Shown here: piece by piece, positions 13,401 through 28,400 of the stretch
Layout: each line of letters starts with the position of its first letter
How positions within the stretch are numbered: position 1 is the stretch's first letter
Assembly (NCBI GenBank): GCA_022702705.1
Contig: CM040431.1
Location: forward strand, 31,387,520-31,451,519
DNA length: 64,000 nt
Direction: 5' to 3'
From: Papilionanthe hookeriana x Papilionanthe teres
Lineage: Eukaryota > Streptophyta > Magnoliopsida > Asparagales > Orchidaceae
The notes under the pieces: model-generated
What the model saw: the letters and a program-made list of their open reading frames with translations, nothing else
Told to the model about the DNA's origin: nothing
Database searches by the model: none
Position numbers and translations under genes: made by a program

Positions 13401-16400
13401 TTTTGTCTATATTTGATGAACATGCATCATTTACTCTATATTTAATGTCGTTAGGCTTTCATTTAAATTTTATGATCTTTGCAGCTCAGTGAAGAGGGTC
13501 CAGGGGAGGATCCTAGTGGTGAGGATGTACTTTCTAGTTTTACTGAGTGGTTTCTACCCGCCAAAGAATTTGATGGATTGTGGGAAAGGTTTGCTGGACA
13601 ATCAAATTTTTTATTGAATATTTTATTTCTTTTATTTTCCCTCATGGTGAAACCTTCAAAGTTAGATTGTTTACATAACCCTTCCAGCTTAATCTATGAG
13701 AGTGGCCTCAAGCAGCGGTTGCTACGATATGCTGCAAGCGCCCTTTTATTTACAGAGAAAGGGGTGAATCCTTGTCTTGTTTCGTGGAATAGGTAAGGGG
13801 CTGTGTTAATATGAGAAGTTAAATTTCTTCATATATGCTTCGACACGAATATCTTTAGTTCAAGTCCTAGACAAGTTCCCATGGTGTAATGAACTAATTT
13901 TTAAGTAATTACAAATTCCACTTATTTTTATTTTTTATTTAAGCTTTTTCTTACATTAATTTATGTCTAAGCACAGCGATTGCACGGAAATTTAGGTACA
14001 ATCTCATTCATTCTGTACACGCTCCTAATTCACACCAAAATCTTTCTTTTCTGTTATGTTAGTTTAGATGACTTACACATTATATTCCACCCCCCCTCCC
14101 CACAAAAAAAAAAAAAAAGAATTATTAGCTGATTAAATATATATAAAAAAAGAATTATTAGCTGATTAAATTATGACTTCGGAAGGAAAATGTCGAGACT
14201 AGCTGTTGCAACAACACTTGATGGATTTCTATTCGGTATGTTTGTGTCACAGAATCATTCTTTTGCATGGACCTCCAGGAACTGGGAAGACGTCACTGTG
14301 CAAATCATTAGCTCAAAAACTTTCCATACGTTTCAATTCAAGGTCTCATGAGATCATTTAACTTAATTTCTTGCTAGCATTTTTATGGCCTTTCACTTAT
14401 CTTTTGATTTATAAATAGATACTCAGTATGTCAATTGGTGGAAGTCAATGCTCACTCCTTGTTCAGCAAGTGGTTTTCTGAAAGTGGTAAACTGGTATGC
14501 TATACATATCTTAAAGTGAAATTGTTCTTCCTATCTATCTATATATTTATTATCCACACACAGTCTTAAGGCTGGGTATTTAACAGACTTGCTATCTGTT
14601 CAAATTTACCTTAATGAATCATATATATACCCTATCTATCCTTTTTAATAGTGTTCTGTATCTTAATTTCCATAAAGACTAGAGCATGCTGTATATTTAG
14701 GCACATATATGCAACGTCATGCATAGTTTCTTTTTGAGTGACGTAACACAGGATTAGCAGTTATATTTGATCCATGTAAAGCTATTGTTTGTGTAATTTT
14801 CAGGCTATTATTCCGCTTTGCTTTTTCTACAAGCTCTTATTAATTGACTTTCAACAACTTTTACTGTTGGAATTATTCCATGATTAAGAGGGTTTGCTTA
14901 GGAAAGCCACTTATATATAGATTATTGCTGCACTTCCCGACTAGATAGAAAAACTTTTCGAGGGAATACTTTAGGTCTCCTTATTACCGTTTTGAACATG
15001 TGAACAAATTTATTTAAATAGGAACACCGTACCTACATAATGGGCGATTGGTATAGGACTTACTTGCCCACGGGTGGACAACTACTTTTTTTTATGAAGA
15101 AATATTTTTTTAGAAGAAATTACGACATTTGTTTATTTGTTGAGTTGGCTTGTCACTACATCAAAATGTTTTGTGGTTCAATTTTGGTTTTTAAATTTGT
15201 TTTGTATGTATATAATAAATTTTAAGTGAATTTTTTCAAGCATTATTCATTTGTCGTTTGTTTTCTATACGGGCAAGCCTATTAAATTTCTTAATGAGCT
15301 GGACACAATGGCTCAGTCCATTTGTTAATGCAAAATTTTATTTGAAATAAATAATATGTTAAAATCCAAGCATGAAACGATGAGATGCATGTTTTTACAT
15401 AAAAATTTGGCCATTTTCTTCTTAGTTTGATTTGCATGTAATATTATACATCACATCAAATTTGATACAACTTGCATAATTTATTTCGAAGGCAAGGCCT
15501 TTGTCGAGGTGTTTTCATTTAAGAGTAATTTGTTATACCTTTTTGTGGCGTTATGGTGTCTTAGCATGTATTTTTATTCGGTTGGTATGAAATAAATCTC
15601 ACAGTTCACCACCAACTTTTTATATATGGCCAATTTAAGCCCAAAGTATCACAATTTTTTAGTTTAGTCCCTCAATCATAAAGAAACCGATCCAAATGGT
15701 CCTTATATAGAAATTGTGATACAAAATTGAGATATTGATCTCAATTTTTTCCCTCAACTCTATAAAATTAATCCAATTGTGGTCACCAATGGGTCATTTA
15801 GGATTAGATTTCTATAGCAGCATTCTAGTCTAAATTAGGGAAGTGATTTTTTGCGCTTAAATTGGTCACATATAAATAGTTAAAAGACCATTTTGGGAGT
15901 TAAACACATTTGATATTTATATCCTTTGAGGTGCAATGGTTCTTTAACACTATTTGATGCATATAATTTCTCACCATTTGGGTGTACTTTTGTATACTTT
16001 TTAAGGTTTACTTGTGCCTTTACACTCTTTTAAATGCATATGAGTTTGTTCTTAATAGTGTGCAATTCATATAAAATCTCCCTTTTGGTCCACATAATGC
16101 CTTCACTGATATGTTAATATAATTTGTGTTTGTATTCCATACATTATAATTCATATAATACCGAGGTTAACCCAAACCACGACGCAAGGCACAAATTTAT
16201 TAATAATTTAAAAGGATGGTTACGATGATGACTCCAAAGAAAAAGAAAGATAACACATAAATCAAATCACGAAATAAAACATTATAAACATGACTCAACA
16301 AATAAAGACACAATAAGTTCAACAAGGAGGTAGTCCGGAGAGATGGTGCTTGGAGCGCCGACTACAGTAAAGTCAGAGAGATGTCAAGCTGTTGTGGAAG

Positions 16401-19400
16401 AAATAGAGCAATATGTTAGCAGTAGTAACGAAGTCAAACCACAACTGGAGAGAAGCAGGAACATCGTCGGAGGCTGGGTAGGTGGTTGCGGTGAAGGTTG
16501 GAGAGGTGGGGGCTGTTGTGGAAGATGTAGGACAGCAGGGTAATGATAGTAATCATGTTGAACCACACCTGGAGAGAAGTAAGAATGTCGGCTGAGGTGG
16601 AATTGGTTGCCACGATGAAGGCCGGATGGCGGAGGCACGGACGGCGGTGGAGAAGGGACGCGGCCTACTGTGTGGTAGGTGGCAGGAGTTGTGAGGGCCT
16701 ACAGGGAAGCTGCAGGGGTTGTCGGTTGGCACGGAGAGTGTCGGCCAGCTTTTTCGATTTTGAAAATAGTTTTAAAATTTAATATAATATAAAAAGTATG
16801 TAATTTTGGTTTTGAAAGTAGTATGTTTTAATTTTTGGAAAATGAGACCGAATGTATCTCATTTGCCCAATAGTTTGCATAATCGTGCCCGATACCACGA
16901 ATAATACACCTTCTCGAAAGATAAGTGTATCCCGCGGCGGTGGACCCAATCGTACAAACTAGAAGGTTTATGACATCCGTTTGGCCTGCGAACCTTTTAT
17001 ATGTGACCGACAAGTTTCTCTACCTAATATAAATATTAGGTAGGGTTTATTTTACTTGGGTTCCAAGATCCTTATAGAGGCAAGCCCCTATAGTTAATTA
17101 CATCTCGGATGACCGAAGTCACTTGAGAAAAATTTCGATAATGATTGGTGGTTATTTCTTCAAGAATCTCAAAGTTTTGGTTTTCACGGTAGGACGTGGA
17201 AAATCAAGTGGGAAAGACTCAATGTGGAACACTTATTTTCAGGAGTCGAAGGGAGAACGGTAGGGGATGTCACGGATCTGAGACAAGCCTCAGTGACTTC
17301 CCAACATCCTATTGTGTAGCTGCGTTTTGGAGAAATGTTTATTAAGTATTTCAATCCTGCCAGTTTTATTATTTGTGATTTACACTTGCATAATACCTGA
17401 TTATGCAAGTAGCCTGCAGAGATAAGAAGGTTTACGTCGTACCGTACGATAATCTCGGAACCTAACACGAGTTAGGACTTACCACACAACACGATTACAC
17501 AGAAGCCTAAGGGGAAAGTGAGGATTTGAGTCGCGCTGGGCGAGCTACCTCGAAGTCCTATATGTTGTTATTGTTAAACTAAAGAGAGAGGTTGCTGAAG
17601 AAAATCCTCTTACTGCACGGTCTGAATTCCTCGCCGTGCTGCCCACGAATTTAGCTCCAATCCTCTTGTTGTAGCGATGATTCAAGGATTCAAGTGTTTG
17701 AGATTGGTAGTTTATGTTTCACAGTTTTGGTGTCAATTGTTTTGTTTTTGTTTCGGTTTCGGTTTCAGTTTTGGTTTTGCATGCAGACTAAGCAAATTGC
17801 AGATAAATAAAAAGTTCTTGAAAAGTAAAATGCGGTAAAGTAAAATGCAATAAAGTAAAATACTGTAAATAAACTGTAATAACGTACCTGGGCATCTGCT
17901 GCTGCTGTCTGATTTGTATTGCAAGCATAGTATGATTCACAAGAGATTTAAATAAACTTGCAGGAAAAGTGAGCAAAGCGAGAAAAACCCAATGAGTCGT
18001 AGAAATTACAGACAAAACTCGTAGTCACGTATGAAAGATCGTAACTGGTGTAAAACATCGGTGAAGGTGGGGGCTCAGAGCTGGACTGTGTTTCCCGACC
18101 TTAAACAAGTGTTATCACCTGACGATCTACAGAGAACAGTCCCTAACCTCGATTTAAATGACTAACCATGAACCTTTATAAATTTTCATAAGAAGAATTA
18201 TTTGATTTTCATGCAAACAACTGTTGTTTAATTTTTTATGCAGAGTTATTTTAACATGAAAAAAATGTTTTTGTTTTATTTTTGTAAATATTTTGTAAAG
18301 TATTATAGTACACAGGCTAGTCATTCTAATCGGGCTAGGACTACAGCAACCTAAAGAGCGTCGAGGGAAACAATCTCACTAAGAGTCGACGAATAGTATC
18401 ATCGGTCATTTCCTCTCTCTTATTAAATGTCTTTGAGGTAGTAGATATTATTCTAAAAAATCTCACATCGTATCCCTAGTTTAACACACATTAGCATTAT
18501 CATCATTGCCCTAGCAACATAGACCTCAGATTTATACGAGTCCGATAATCCATATGTGGCAAAACAAATGTCCCCAATTGCCAAGATGATCTGAGCGTAA
18601 TGTTCGAGCTCAAACCCAAGTGCATTGGGTTTCAATGTAGGTTAAGTCATGACGAGAATTCCATTTGATTTAATTAAGGAAGTGAGAATCACGTCTCCGT
18701 GCATCCTCATGTCTAGTGTCGTAATCAGTTTGTGAACTAGGGTCAAGTGTCTAATTTCATTATTCATTTGAAAATTAGGTAGATGAACTCTCACATACGG
18801 TGTGCTTTTAAAATTTTGGAAGCCTACACTAAAAATTAGGTAGATGAATTCTCACCTAAGGTGTGCTCCTAAAATCTAGGATGCCTATACTGAAAATTAG
18901 GGAGATGAACTCTCACCTATGGTGTACTCCTAAAATCTAGGAAGTCTACACTGAAAATTAGGGAGGAACTCTCACCTAGGGTTTGCTCTTAAAATCTAGG
19001 ATGCCTACACTGAAAATTAGGGAGATGACCTCTCACTTAGGGTGTGCTCCTAAAATCTAGGAAGCCTACACTAAATCTTGTGCTTGAAGTGATTTAAAAT
19101 GATTAATCCTCAATTGGGTATTTTCCAACTAATCCTCAAATATCTCTAAGTGTCTTCCAAATAATTAAATCAGAAATTTCCATTTTTGACTTAACCGCTA
19201 AACAAAAAAACTAAACAAAACAAAAGAAAGGAGAGGGCCAGTTCACTTCCAAAACTAACAAAGTTAATGGGGGAAACAACAAGTGAATCGGCCCAAAACA
19301 GTCCCAAAATGGTGACAAACCTCTCTAAAAAGGCATATTTAAAGCTCCCAAAACTGCAGCAAACCCCAAATCAGTGTTTTAAAGCTCTGAATCAACACAC

Positions 19401-22400
19401 AATTGAGCTCCCAACAACAATTAATAACTCCAAACAATAATCTACAGCAATTAATAACTCCCAAACAACACTTCTAAACACTTGGTACAGCACTTCTAAA
19501 CACTTCCTACAACACTTAACAGCTATGGGCAGCCCCAAACATCCTTCCAACACTTTTTACAGCACTTAACCGCTATGGGCAACCTCAAACAGCACTTCCA
19601 ACACTTCCTACAGCACTTAACAGCTATCGGCAACCTCAAACAACAATTTTAAGCCATAACATCAACCTACAACAGTCCTAAGGCTCTTACAACACCCAAA
19701 CAACACTTATACAGCAATGGACAGCACTTTTAAGCTTCCAAACAGCAATAAACAGCTCTCCTTCAGCACTTAATAGCTTTCTACAGCCCTAGACAACACT
19801 TATGGAAGCCCAAAACAACAATTTTAAATGCTCCAAACATCACTTAAATGAGCCCCAAAATCAGCTAGGAAACATAGCCCAAAACTGTGTCTAAACTCTC
19901 CAAAATTAGTGAACGGATTATTGTCAGAACAATGAAAGTATCAAGCAAAAAACAATCCCAAATCCCTCTCCAAAACGGTGATATATGCGGCCCGAAGTCA
20001 ATTTTGAAAACACTCAGGATAACATGTGTTTCAAGCCTAAAAACAGTAGATTCACAAGGTTCAAAATAACACTTAATCCTCCCAAAACGGTGAATTAACG
20101 TGGCCTAAAAAAGGCTTAAAACAATATTTTAAACTCTTCAAAACAGCACAAATCTGAGCAAAAAATCTGCATGTAAATCCATTCAAAAAACAATCACATT
20201 TTACTTGAGAGAAGATTCACATACATACCACTCAACTCACATGTACTCGCATATCTTACACCTAAACTTTGCATTCACAATTATATTGCTCTTTTAAAAA
20301 GACGAAATAGAGCTAATTTGATGAGAAATTAAAGATTTGAGTGTTATATAACCATGCAAGTTCAGGTGAGATACGTAAAAAGGGTAGAATTATGTGATAT
20401 GTATGTAAATGCCCTTAACGGTAAAGTAGTTCAACAAAATTCTCTCCTTCAAAGTGATGGTAGATTTTATCAAGGCTCAAAAAGAAATTTAGATTCACCG
20501 AATCGTTCCATAGAAAATACTCGAAGGATCGTAATTTGCTTTATTTGTACATATTGGTTCATCTAGGCTACATAATACTTCTTGTCTTACTTTCCAAACT
20601 TAGGAGCATGCACAATTGTTACCTCTAAGCAAGTCCACAATATTCATTCAACGAGTAGAAAAAATGTAATTCTCAGCTATTTAAACCAAATACTTTAAAC
20701 TTAATTATCATACTTCAAACTAAAGAGAAATGTGATTGTTAAAACCTACATCTATCTCACCAAAAATAATAGATGCACATAAGAACCTTACAGAGAAAAC
20801 CAATCCATGAGAATAAGCAGCGACTAATTTTTCAGTTCAGATTGACAGAGCTCGGATTGGCAGGTCTTTGAAAGTGTAATGGTCTTAGGGCCTGAAGGAA
20901 TTACCTGGAGCCGAAGCCTTGCTGCTTCGTGTATTATTAACGTCGGGCGCAATAGAGGAGGAAGACCAAACTGAGGAGAGTGCAAGAGCAGTCTCGCATG
21001 AAGCAGGAATCGATCCGACCGAACAATTCAAGGGAGAGGGAGGCGGACTCGAGCGGTCGAGAGAGAGGGAGTAGGTGAGGTTTTCGGTAGCTCGAGGTTT
21101 CTGGTCGCAGAGAGGAGAGCAAGGTTTTGTCACGAGGGAGAAAGGCGCGGCCTCGGTTCGTAGAGGAGCAGGCGAATGTTTCAGAGCAGAGGGGAATCGA
21201 GCGGGATCTTTCGAGAGCGGGGAGGCGAGTCGAACAAGAAGCGGGGGCGAGTCGAACAAGAAGCTGGGGCGAGCAGGTTTTTGGTGCAGTGGGAGGAGTC
21301 GAGCGGGGAAAGGGTGCCGAGCAGGAGCAGAGAGGCGGAGGTTTCAGTGTGAGGAGAAGAGCAGACGAATTGAGCTTGAGAGGCGAAGCAAGCGAGCGAG
21401 GCTTTCAGTGCAGGGGAAGAGGCACGTTGAGCGAGGGAGAGGGTCTTCGATGGTGAGATTGAGGAGTCGAAGGCTTCGGCGTGAGGAGGAGGAGCTCGCG
21501 AGAAGCTGTTTGGTCGTGCGAGAGGTAGAAGCAGGCGAGTGTTCGGATGGCAAGCAGGCGAAGTTTTTCTTCTCCTTGAGGAAGAGGGACGCCGAATCAT
21601 ATATCTAAATTTTCAGTCTGTACAGAACGTGCGCGGGAGATTAAATGATTTCCATTAATGCAGCAGGCTCAGTTGGAATGTAATAAGGGCTAATTAAATT
21701 TAATAAAAAGAGTTTTGATAGCTAATTTTGAAATTTCAGATTTCAAATTACCCATTGGGTTATCAGCTTGACCTGATGCAATTGGGCTGTGTTCCACCCG
21801 AATAGAACCCGGGTTAAACCTAAACTCACCTCATTTAATTAAATTTAATATGCATCGATTTTCGTGTCGTTTTTGCGTGCACAGAATTATAAGATTATGA
21901 GTGTCCTTTTCTAGCTAAAGTCGACGTCCTAGACGCATCCGTGTGGTCCGTTTCGTTATGCGAGGTAGTTCGGACGAGCTCGCCGATGATCAACCCAACT
22001 CAAGCCAACATCGTGCGTGCTGCGAAGCGTGCGCAAAATTGTGGTGCCCGCCAGTGCTCGAGTCATTAAGAGTTTACCTTCGTCTGATCTTATGGAAACT
22101 CATTTTCAGACCATTTACATGTTAGTCCTCAGCCCTTGCAACTAAGAGTTGAGTGCTTGAGACCACTCATGCGAGGTGTCACGAAAATGAGTCAAGAAGT
22201 TTTTTGAAGTTCTATGCGAGGTAGGTTCCAATACTAATCCTCTATGATGGTCGATAAGAAACTCTTAAAGCTAGAGCTTAGGTCATAGGAGAAAGAAGTC
22301 AAGACCTCACTAAAAATGAGGTCAACAGAGAGCAGCATGGCTGCAGTTCTCTGTAGGTGGGAGGCGCAGGGGAAGCCTGAATGGGGCTGCGACCTGCTGT

Positions 22401-25400
22401 GGGAGAGGGGGCAGGTGCTGCAAGGGCCTGCAGGGAAGCTGCAGGGACTGTAGGTGGGAAGGGAGAGCAGCAGAGCTGCAGTAAATCTGCAGTTGGGAGG
22501 CGCTGAAGAAGCCTGAGTGGGACTGTGGCTTACTGTGGGAGAGACGACAAGTGCTGTGAGGGCCTGCAAGGAAGCTTCAGGCGCTGTCGGCGGGCAAAGA
22601 GAGCAACATGGCCGCAGTAATTTGCAGGTGGGAGGACTGCAGAGGATTGACGACACTCTTGGGAGAATAGCAGGAGGCAGGGAAGCTGCTGTATGAATTG
22701 TCAGAGGTGGGACTTTTGAGAGCTGAAGGACTATAGGGAGAGATCAGAACAACGAAGGTAAACACCACGTCGGACGTGGTTAACAATCGGAGCATCTTCC
22801 TCGTCGTTGGATACATCCCTCGGGAGGGAAAGCATTCATTCAAAACTGAATTCATATTTCAAAATCAAGACCCTTGACCCTAGACAAATCATTTTCTATT
22901 TATAACAGACTTGACCCAACTTAGGAAACAATTAAATTAAGAAAGGAGAATAAAAATAAAATCAGGATCTCAGGTTTAACGAAGGTAAACACCACGTCGA
23001 ACGTGGTTACAATCAGAGCATCTTCCTCGTCTTTGGATACATCCCTCAGGAGGGAAAGCATTCATTCAAAACTGAATTCATATTTCAAAATCAAGACCCT
23101 TGACCCTAGACAAATCATTTCCTATTTATAACAGACTTGACCCAACTTAGGAAACAATTAAATTAAGAAAGGAGAATAAAAATAAAATCAGGATCTCAGG
23201 TTTAAGGAAGGAAAATCAAATCAAATTTTAGGCTTTTAGGAAAGGCTTTAAATTAGGAGAAGGAATGAAAATTAGATCTCTATTTTAGAAAGGCTTTGGA
23301 TTATGAAAGGTCTAGGAAGGGAGGACAGGCAAGGAGGAAAGAAAAGGCAAGAAGAAGATGGGAGAAAAGGAAGGAGGGTTGGTGGGGGCCCTAACAAGAG
23401 GGTTGGCTAGACCAGACCCCATATGAGCCTCGCGTCAGTCTACCAGGGTTGGGAGAGCTTCTACCTGAATTGTCGAAGCTACTAGATCCTCAAAGTACGG
23501 AATGAGATCTGCAACGCTGAATGGGGCTGAAATGTTGTTGTCCCATATTAAGTCAATCTTGTATGTGTTGTCATTGAGTTTTCGCAGAATTCTGAACAGT
23601 CCTACTGCTCTAAGTTTCAATTTTTCGAAAGCTCCTATGGGGAATCATTCATTTTTCAACCAGATCAAAACGAGGTGGCCCTCTTTAAATGTCACATTTT
23701 TTCCTTGATTTTCTTGCTTGTGCTGTATATTTTTTATTTTATTTAGTGATCTCTTTGCCATCCTCTTCATGTGTTTGCTGGATATCGTGAACCCGTTTTG
23801 TAGCATCTTGGCTGAGTTCCGATTTTTGTAGGTTTGGAACCCAATCAAGCGGTGTGAGTGGAATGCGGCCTTAGACAATCTTGAAAGGACTGCGTCCCGT
23901 TGTCTGACTTGTGGATCTGTTGTAGGCAAATTTTGCTTGGGCGAGAGTGAGGTCCCATTGTTTGATATTCTTTCCCACAATACATCTTAGCAGGTTTCCC
24001 AAGCTTTTGTTCACTATTTCAGTCTGACCGTCTGTCTGTGGATTGGCCGCTGAATTGAATTTGAGCTTGGTGCCTAACTTCCCCATAAAGTTCGCCAAAA
24101 GTGACTAAAAAATTTTGTCATCTCTGTCAGAGGTAATAGTTCTGGGGATCCCATGTAATCTGACAATCTCTTTGACGTAAAAGTCAACAATATGAGAAGC
24201 ATCTACTGTGCAGTGACAAGGTACAAAATGTGCTATTTTTGAAATTAGGTCCCCTACAACCATTGCATAATCTTTGTTCCTCTGTGTCATGGGGAGACCC
24301 AGTAGGAAGTGTATGTTATTGTCCACCTAGGTTGCTTCTGGTACAGGTAATGGCATCTACAACCATGCATTCTACCCTCTTGTCTTAGCCAAATGGCTAA
24401 TCCTGTAGTTCCAAATGGCAAATCGTGTAGTGCCAAATGTGGTGCTCTACATCCATTGTTAGTCGAGGCCAGAAGAAGTTTTCTTTGATGGGGGTGAGAG
24501 TTGTTTTTGTTGAAATGGCCAGCGAGGCCTCCATTATGATTCTCTTATACAATTGCTTCTCTCAAGGAACATCTTGGAATGCATAGTTCATTGCGGTAGA
24601 ATAGGTAGCTATCTGCACGATAGTACTGCCCTGTCATTTTTTCTTGACATTGTACCCACATATCTTTAAAGTCTTCGTTTGCTGTGTATAGGTCTTTGAT
24701 GATCACGAATCCTATGAAGCTTGTTTGCATTGAGGTGAGTGACGTATGCTTAGCGCGTCTGCGATGCGGTTTTGGTTCTTTACTTTGTTCTTAATTACGA
24801 AGTTGAATGACGCCAAAAATACTATCTAGGCTGCTTTTCGACCTTTATATCATCAAAAATTTCAATGATTCATGATATGCAAACAATATGAACTCATTTG
24901 TCAATAGGTAGGCTCCACTGCTCGAGGGCTTTTACAATTGCGTAAATTACGTTGTCATGGGTTGATTACTTCCTCTTGGACTCGTTGAGTTTCTCGTTGA
25001 ATAAAGCGATGGGTTGACCGCCCTGGCTCAGTACAACCCCGATTCCGATGCCTGATGCATCACATTCTACTTTGAACAGTTGTGTGAAATCAGGAAAGGT
25101 TAGAACTGGTGTTTCAATTACTTTTTCTTTGAGTGCATTGAAGCTTATTTTAGCGATGCTTGACCGAGTGAACTCTTTGCATTTTAAAAGCTTGGTGAAG
25201 GTAGCAGTGGCGGTGCTTAAATTTTTAATGAAGCAACGGTAGAATGATGCTAGCCCCAAAAATTGTCTTAATTCGGTGAATGATTGCAGTGTGGTCTAGC
25301 TTATAATGGCTTCAATTTTGGTCGGGTCCATTTGACTTCCTGCGCTGGTTACGATGTACCCTAAAATGCATACTTGATTGTCATAAAAGTACATTTCTTT

Positions 25401-28400
25401 GGAGGAGCGTATAGTTTATCGCTCCGAAGTACTTCAAATACTACTATAAGTATTTTACATGATCCTCTTCAGAATGCTTGTAAACCAATATGTCGTCAAA
25501 GTAGAATATGACAAACTTACCGATGAGGTTGCAAAATATCTGATTCATTAATTGCATGAAGGTGCTAGGTACATTTGACATTCCGAAGGGCATGACTATC
25601 CACTCGTATAGTCTATCTTGTGTCTTAAAGGCGGTCTTTCATTCGTCACCTGGACTCATCCGTATCTGGTGGTATCCACTGTGTAAGTCGATCATTGAGA
25701 ACAAAGTGGCTTCATGTAACTGGTCCAGGTGATCGTCTAGTTGAGGTATAGGGAATCAGTACTTGATTGTGATTTTGTTGATGGCTCTGCTGTCGATAGA
25801 TATCCTCAATGATCCATCTTTCTTGGGTAACATTAAGGCGGTCACTGCGCACGAACTTGTACTTTCTCTAACTAGCTTCTAGGGACGAGGTCTTGTACTT
25901 GTCGTTGTAGTTCCTCGTAGTATGTTGACCTTAGCCTATATGCAGGTCGGTTTGGTAGGACCGATCTCGGTATAAGTCTATAGCATGCTAGTTGTCCCTC
26001 AGTGGCGACAGTCCTTCTGACAAACTGTTTGTCATGACGTCCTAGAAGTCTTGTAGTAGAGGTTGTAGGCGTGTCAGTATTTAGATTTCTTCCTCGGACC
26101 CCTCAAGTAGGACTAGGGCTAGTGTTGTCGGTGCTTCTTGGATTGACTGCATGAACGTGGCTCTTAGAATGATTGTTTCCTCGGTGTTGTTTATTCCTCT
26201 TTACTTGGTAGTAATACGATGTGTTTGCTATCTTTCTTGAATGAGTGTGTTTTTAAACCCGCCGTGTTGACCTTTGTGGTCGTATTGCCAAGGTCGTCCA
26301 AGTAGAATATGACACGCATCCATTGGAACAACGTCACACCATACTTATTCCTTTAATTGTCTGCATATCGAGAACTCAACAAGGCATTGTTGATCCACGT
26401 GGATTTCATTCCCTTCTTTCAGCCAAGTGAGCGAATAGGGTTGGAGATGTTTTTGTATGGGTAATTCTAACTTTATCACTGTTAGTGTCGATACGACATT
26501 TTCAGAACTGTCACTGTCAATTATCAGACTGCAAACTTTACCTATTAAATGTATACTTTGTGTAAATGATATTGTTTCGTAGCTATGATTGATTTCATGC
26601 TGGTTTTGGTTGTAAGACTCATAGTATGACTAGTATCTAGCCTTCATCCTTTGGGAGCTTAAGTGCTTTGATATTTTTTCTGCTTCTTCATCCTTGCTTT
26701 CCTCCATGGCGCCTTGATCTGTAAAAGAGATAATTCGGCCAACATACTACGAGGGTTGGCATTGGCCCCGATGTGCTACCTTTTTTGGGGTTCTTGCTAC
26801 TTAGATCAGTTTTTTGCATTCCTGGATGCTGGTTTACTCATTCCTAGTATGCTTTTTGTCGGTAGGTGTAGCTGCTAGTGTTGGCTTGTATAAGGATTGC
26901 TGACGAAAGGAAGACTGTGATCTGGCCTACTTTGGTTGCCTTTCAATTTTCAGGGCTTAGGTTTGGACGTTACTCAGCGACCAATTGGACGTTACTCAGC
27001 GACCAATAGAGTTGTAATTGAACTAAATTTCTAATGGCAGGCTTCGGGCCTCCCATTTAGTCGGCGATGGTATGCTCTTGTTCAATCCACTTAGTGATTT
27101 TGTCTCTGTGACCCCTCATTCGCTGACGTTGTAGGTTGTCCTACTATAACGAGGAATGTTTTGTCAGTTTAATAGCTGCTAGCTTGACCCGCTTATCTTC
27201 AGGTATCTCCTTGTAATCGAAAGTTTGTTCCACTGCTCGCAGCCAGTCAAGGAACTCATATGGATCCATACCATTATCAACTTCATGGAGATCTACTTTA
27301 ATGCCAAAATCACAGTGGCCGACGAGCTTTTCTCGTGGTCGCCTTTGGTATTGGATGCCAAAACGGCGTAGACGGTATTCTTCGGCCCCGATATCTTCTT
27401 CATGGAACGGATTAAGGTCGTCGTCCCTATCTTCTGTCGACTCTCCAAGTCACGATCGAGGGTAACCTTGCCTTGGGTTCCTCCATCTAGTTCAGTTAAT
27501 GGTTGTTGTAGACAGCGGATTTCACGCTGTAGCGCATCCCAGGTGGGGTTTGATACGTTTCTTCTGGGGGGCATAGCTGATGGTTTGGGGAAGAGGATGT
27601 CAAGGAGAGTGGAGGAAAGAGGGAAAGAAAGGAATGATGAAGAGAAAAGAGAGGGAGAGAGAAAGTCAAGAGAAGAAGGAAAAGAAAAAGGGAAGAGGGG
27701 GGAAAAAGTTTGGCTTGGGTAGTGGTGCAGATGCTAGGGAACCCTAGGATACTACTAGGGTTGATTAACTCTGATAGCAAATGATATCGGAGTTAACCTA
27801 AACCAGGACACAAGACACGAATTATTAATAATTTAAAAGGACAGTTACAATGACTCCTCCAAAGAAAAGGCAAGACAACACATAAATCAAAACGTAAAAA
27901 CAAAAAACAAAACATTACAAACAATGACTCAAATAATGACACAACAAATTTGACGAGGAAGGATCCTGAAGAGATGGGGCTGGGAGCAGAGGCTACAGTG
28001 AATGTGGGGGCTGCTGTGGTGGAGAGAAGCAAGAAAGTCGTCGGAGGTGGGGTTGGTGGCTGCGATGAAGACTGAAGAGGTGGGGCCTGCTGTGGAAAAT
28101 GTAGGACAACAGGGTTGTGATAGTAACGACATCGAACCACAACTGGAGAGAAGCAAGAATGTCGTCGGATGTAGATTTGGCTGTTGCGGTGAAGGCCTGA
28201 TGGCAGAGGCACAAACGACGGTGGAGAAGGGCTGTAGCCTGTTGTGTGGGAGGCTGCAGGAGCTGTGAGGGTCCTCAGGGAAGCTGCAGGGGCTATCGCG
28301 GGCAGGGAGAGCAGCAGGGCTGCAGTAATCTACAGGTGGGAGGCGCTCGGGAAGCCTAACTGGGACTGCGGCCTGCTGTGGGAGAGGCGGCAGGTGGTGA

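Larger units (their letters stand above)
16739..22327 (+). mobile_element. Giant non-coding TG..CA element A (probable 5.6-kb solo LTR)
   Basis: It starts TGTCGGCC and ends GGTCAACA and is flanked by a perfect GAGAG duplication (16734-16738 and 22328-22332). It sits exactly inside the left LTR of gypsy B, whose text resumes after it. Within 5589 bases there is no reverse transcriptase, integrase or gag, and no internal copy of its own ends, so it has no separate LTR pair. It carries several short tandem-repeat arrays and a GC-rich region (20880-21600). TG..CA ends and a 5-bp duplication are the marks of an integrase-inserted LTR. The simplest reading is a solo LTR of a family with very long LTRs, as known in Tat/Ogre-type gypsy elements. 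The lineage is inference. Confidence 0.78.

Noticed and set aside
21075..21608. 177-codon Arg/Glu/Gly-rich open frame in element A
   Set aside because: It lies in a GC-rich LTR segment with open frames on both strands and no recognised motif.
16739..22327. Reading A and J as DNA transposons, because TGTCGGCC and the reverse complement TGTTGACC of the other end are partly alike
   Set aside because: Only the first few bases pair, and a 5-bp duplication with TG..CA fits LTR insertion better. Kept as the alternative to test.
22234..22656. 140-codon minus-strand frame near the end of element A
   Set aside because: It spans the A/B junction and the LTR repeat units; chance frame.
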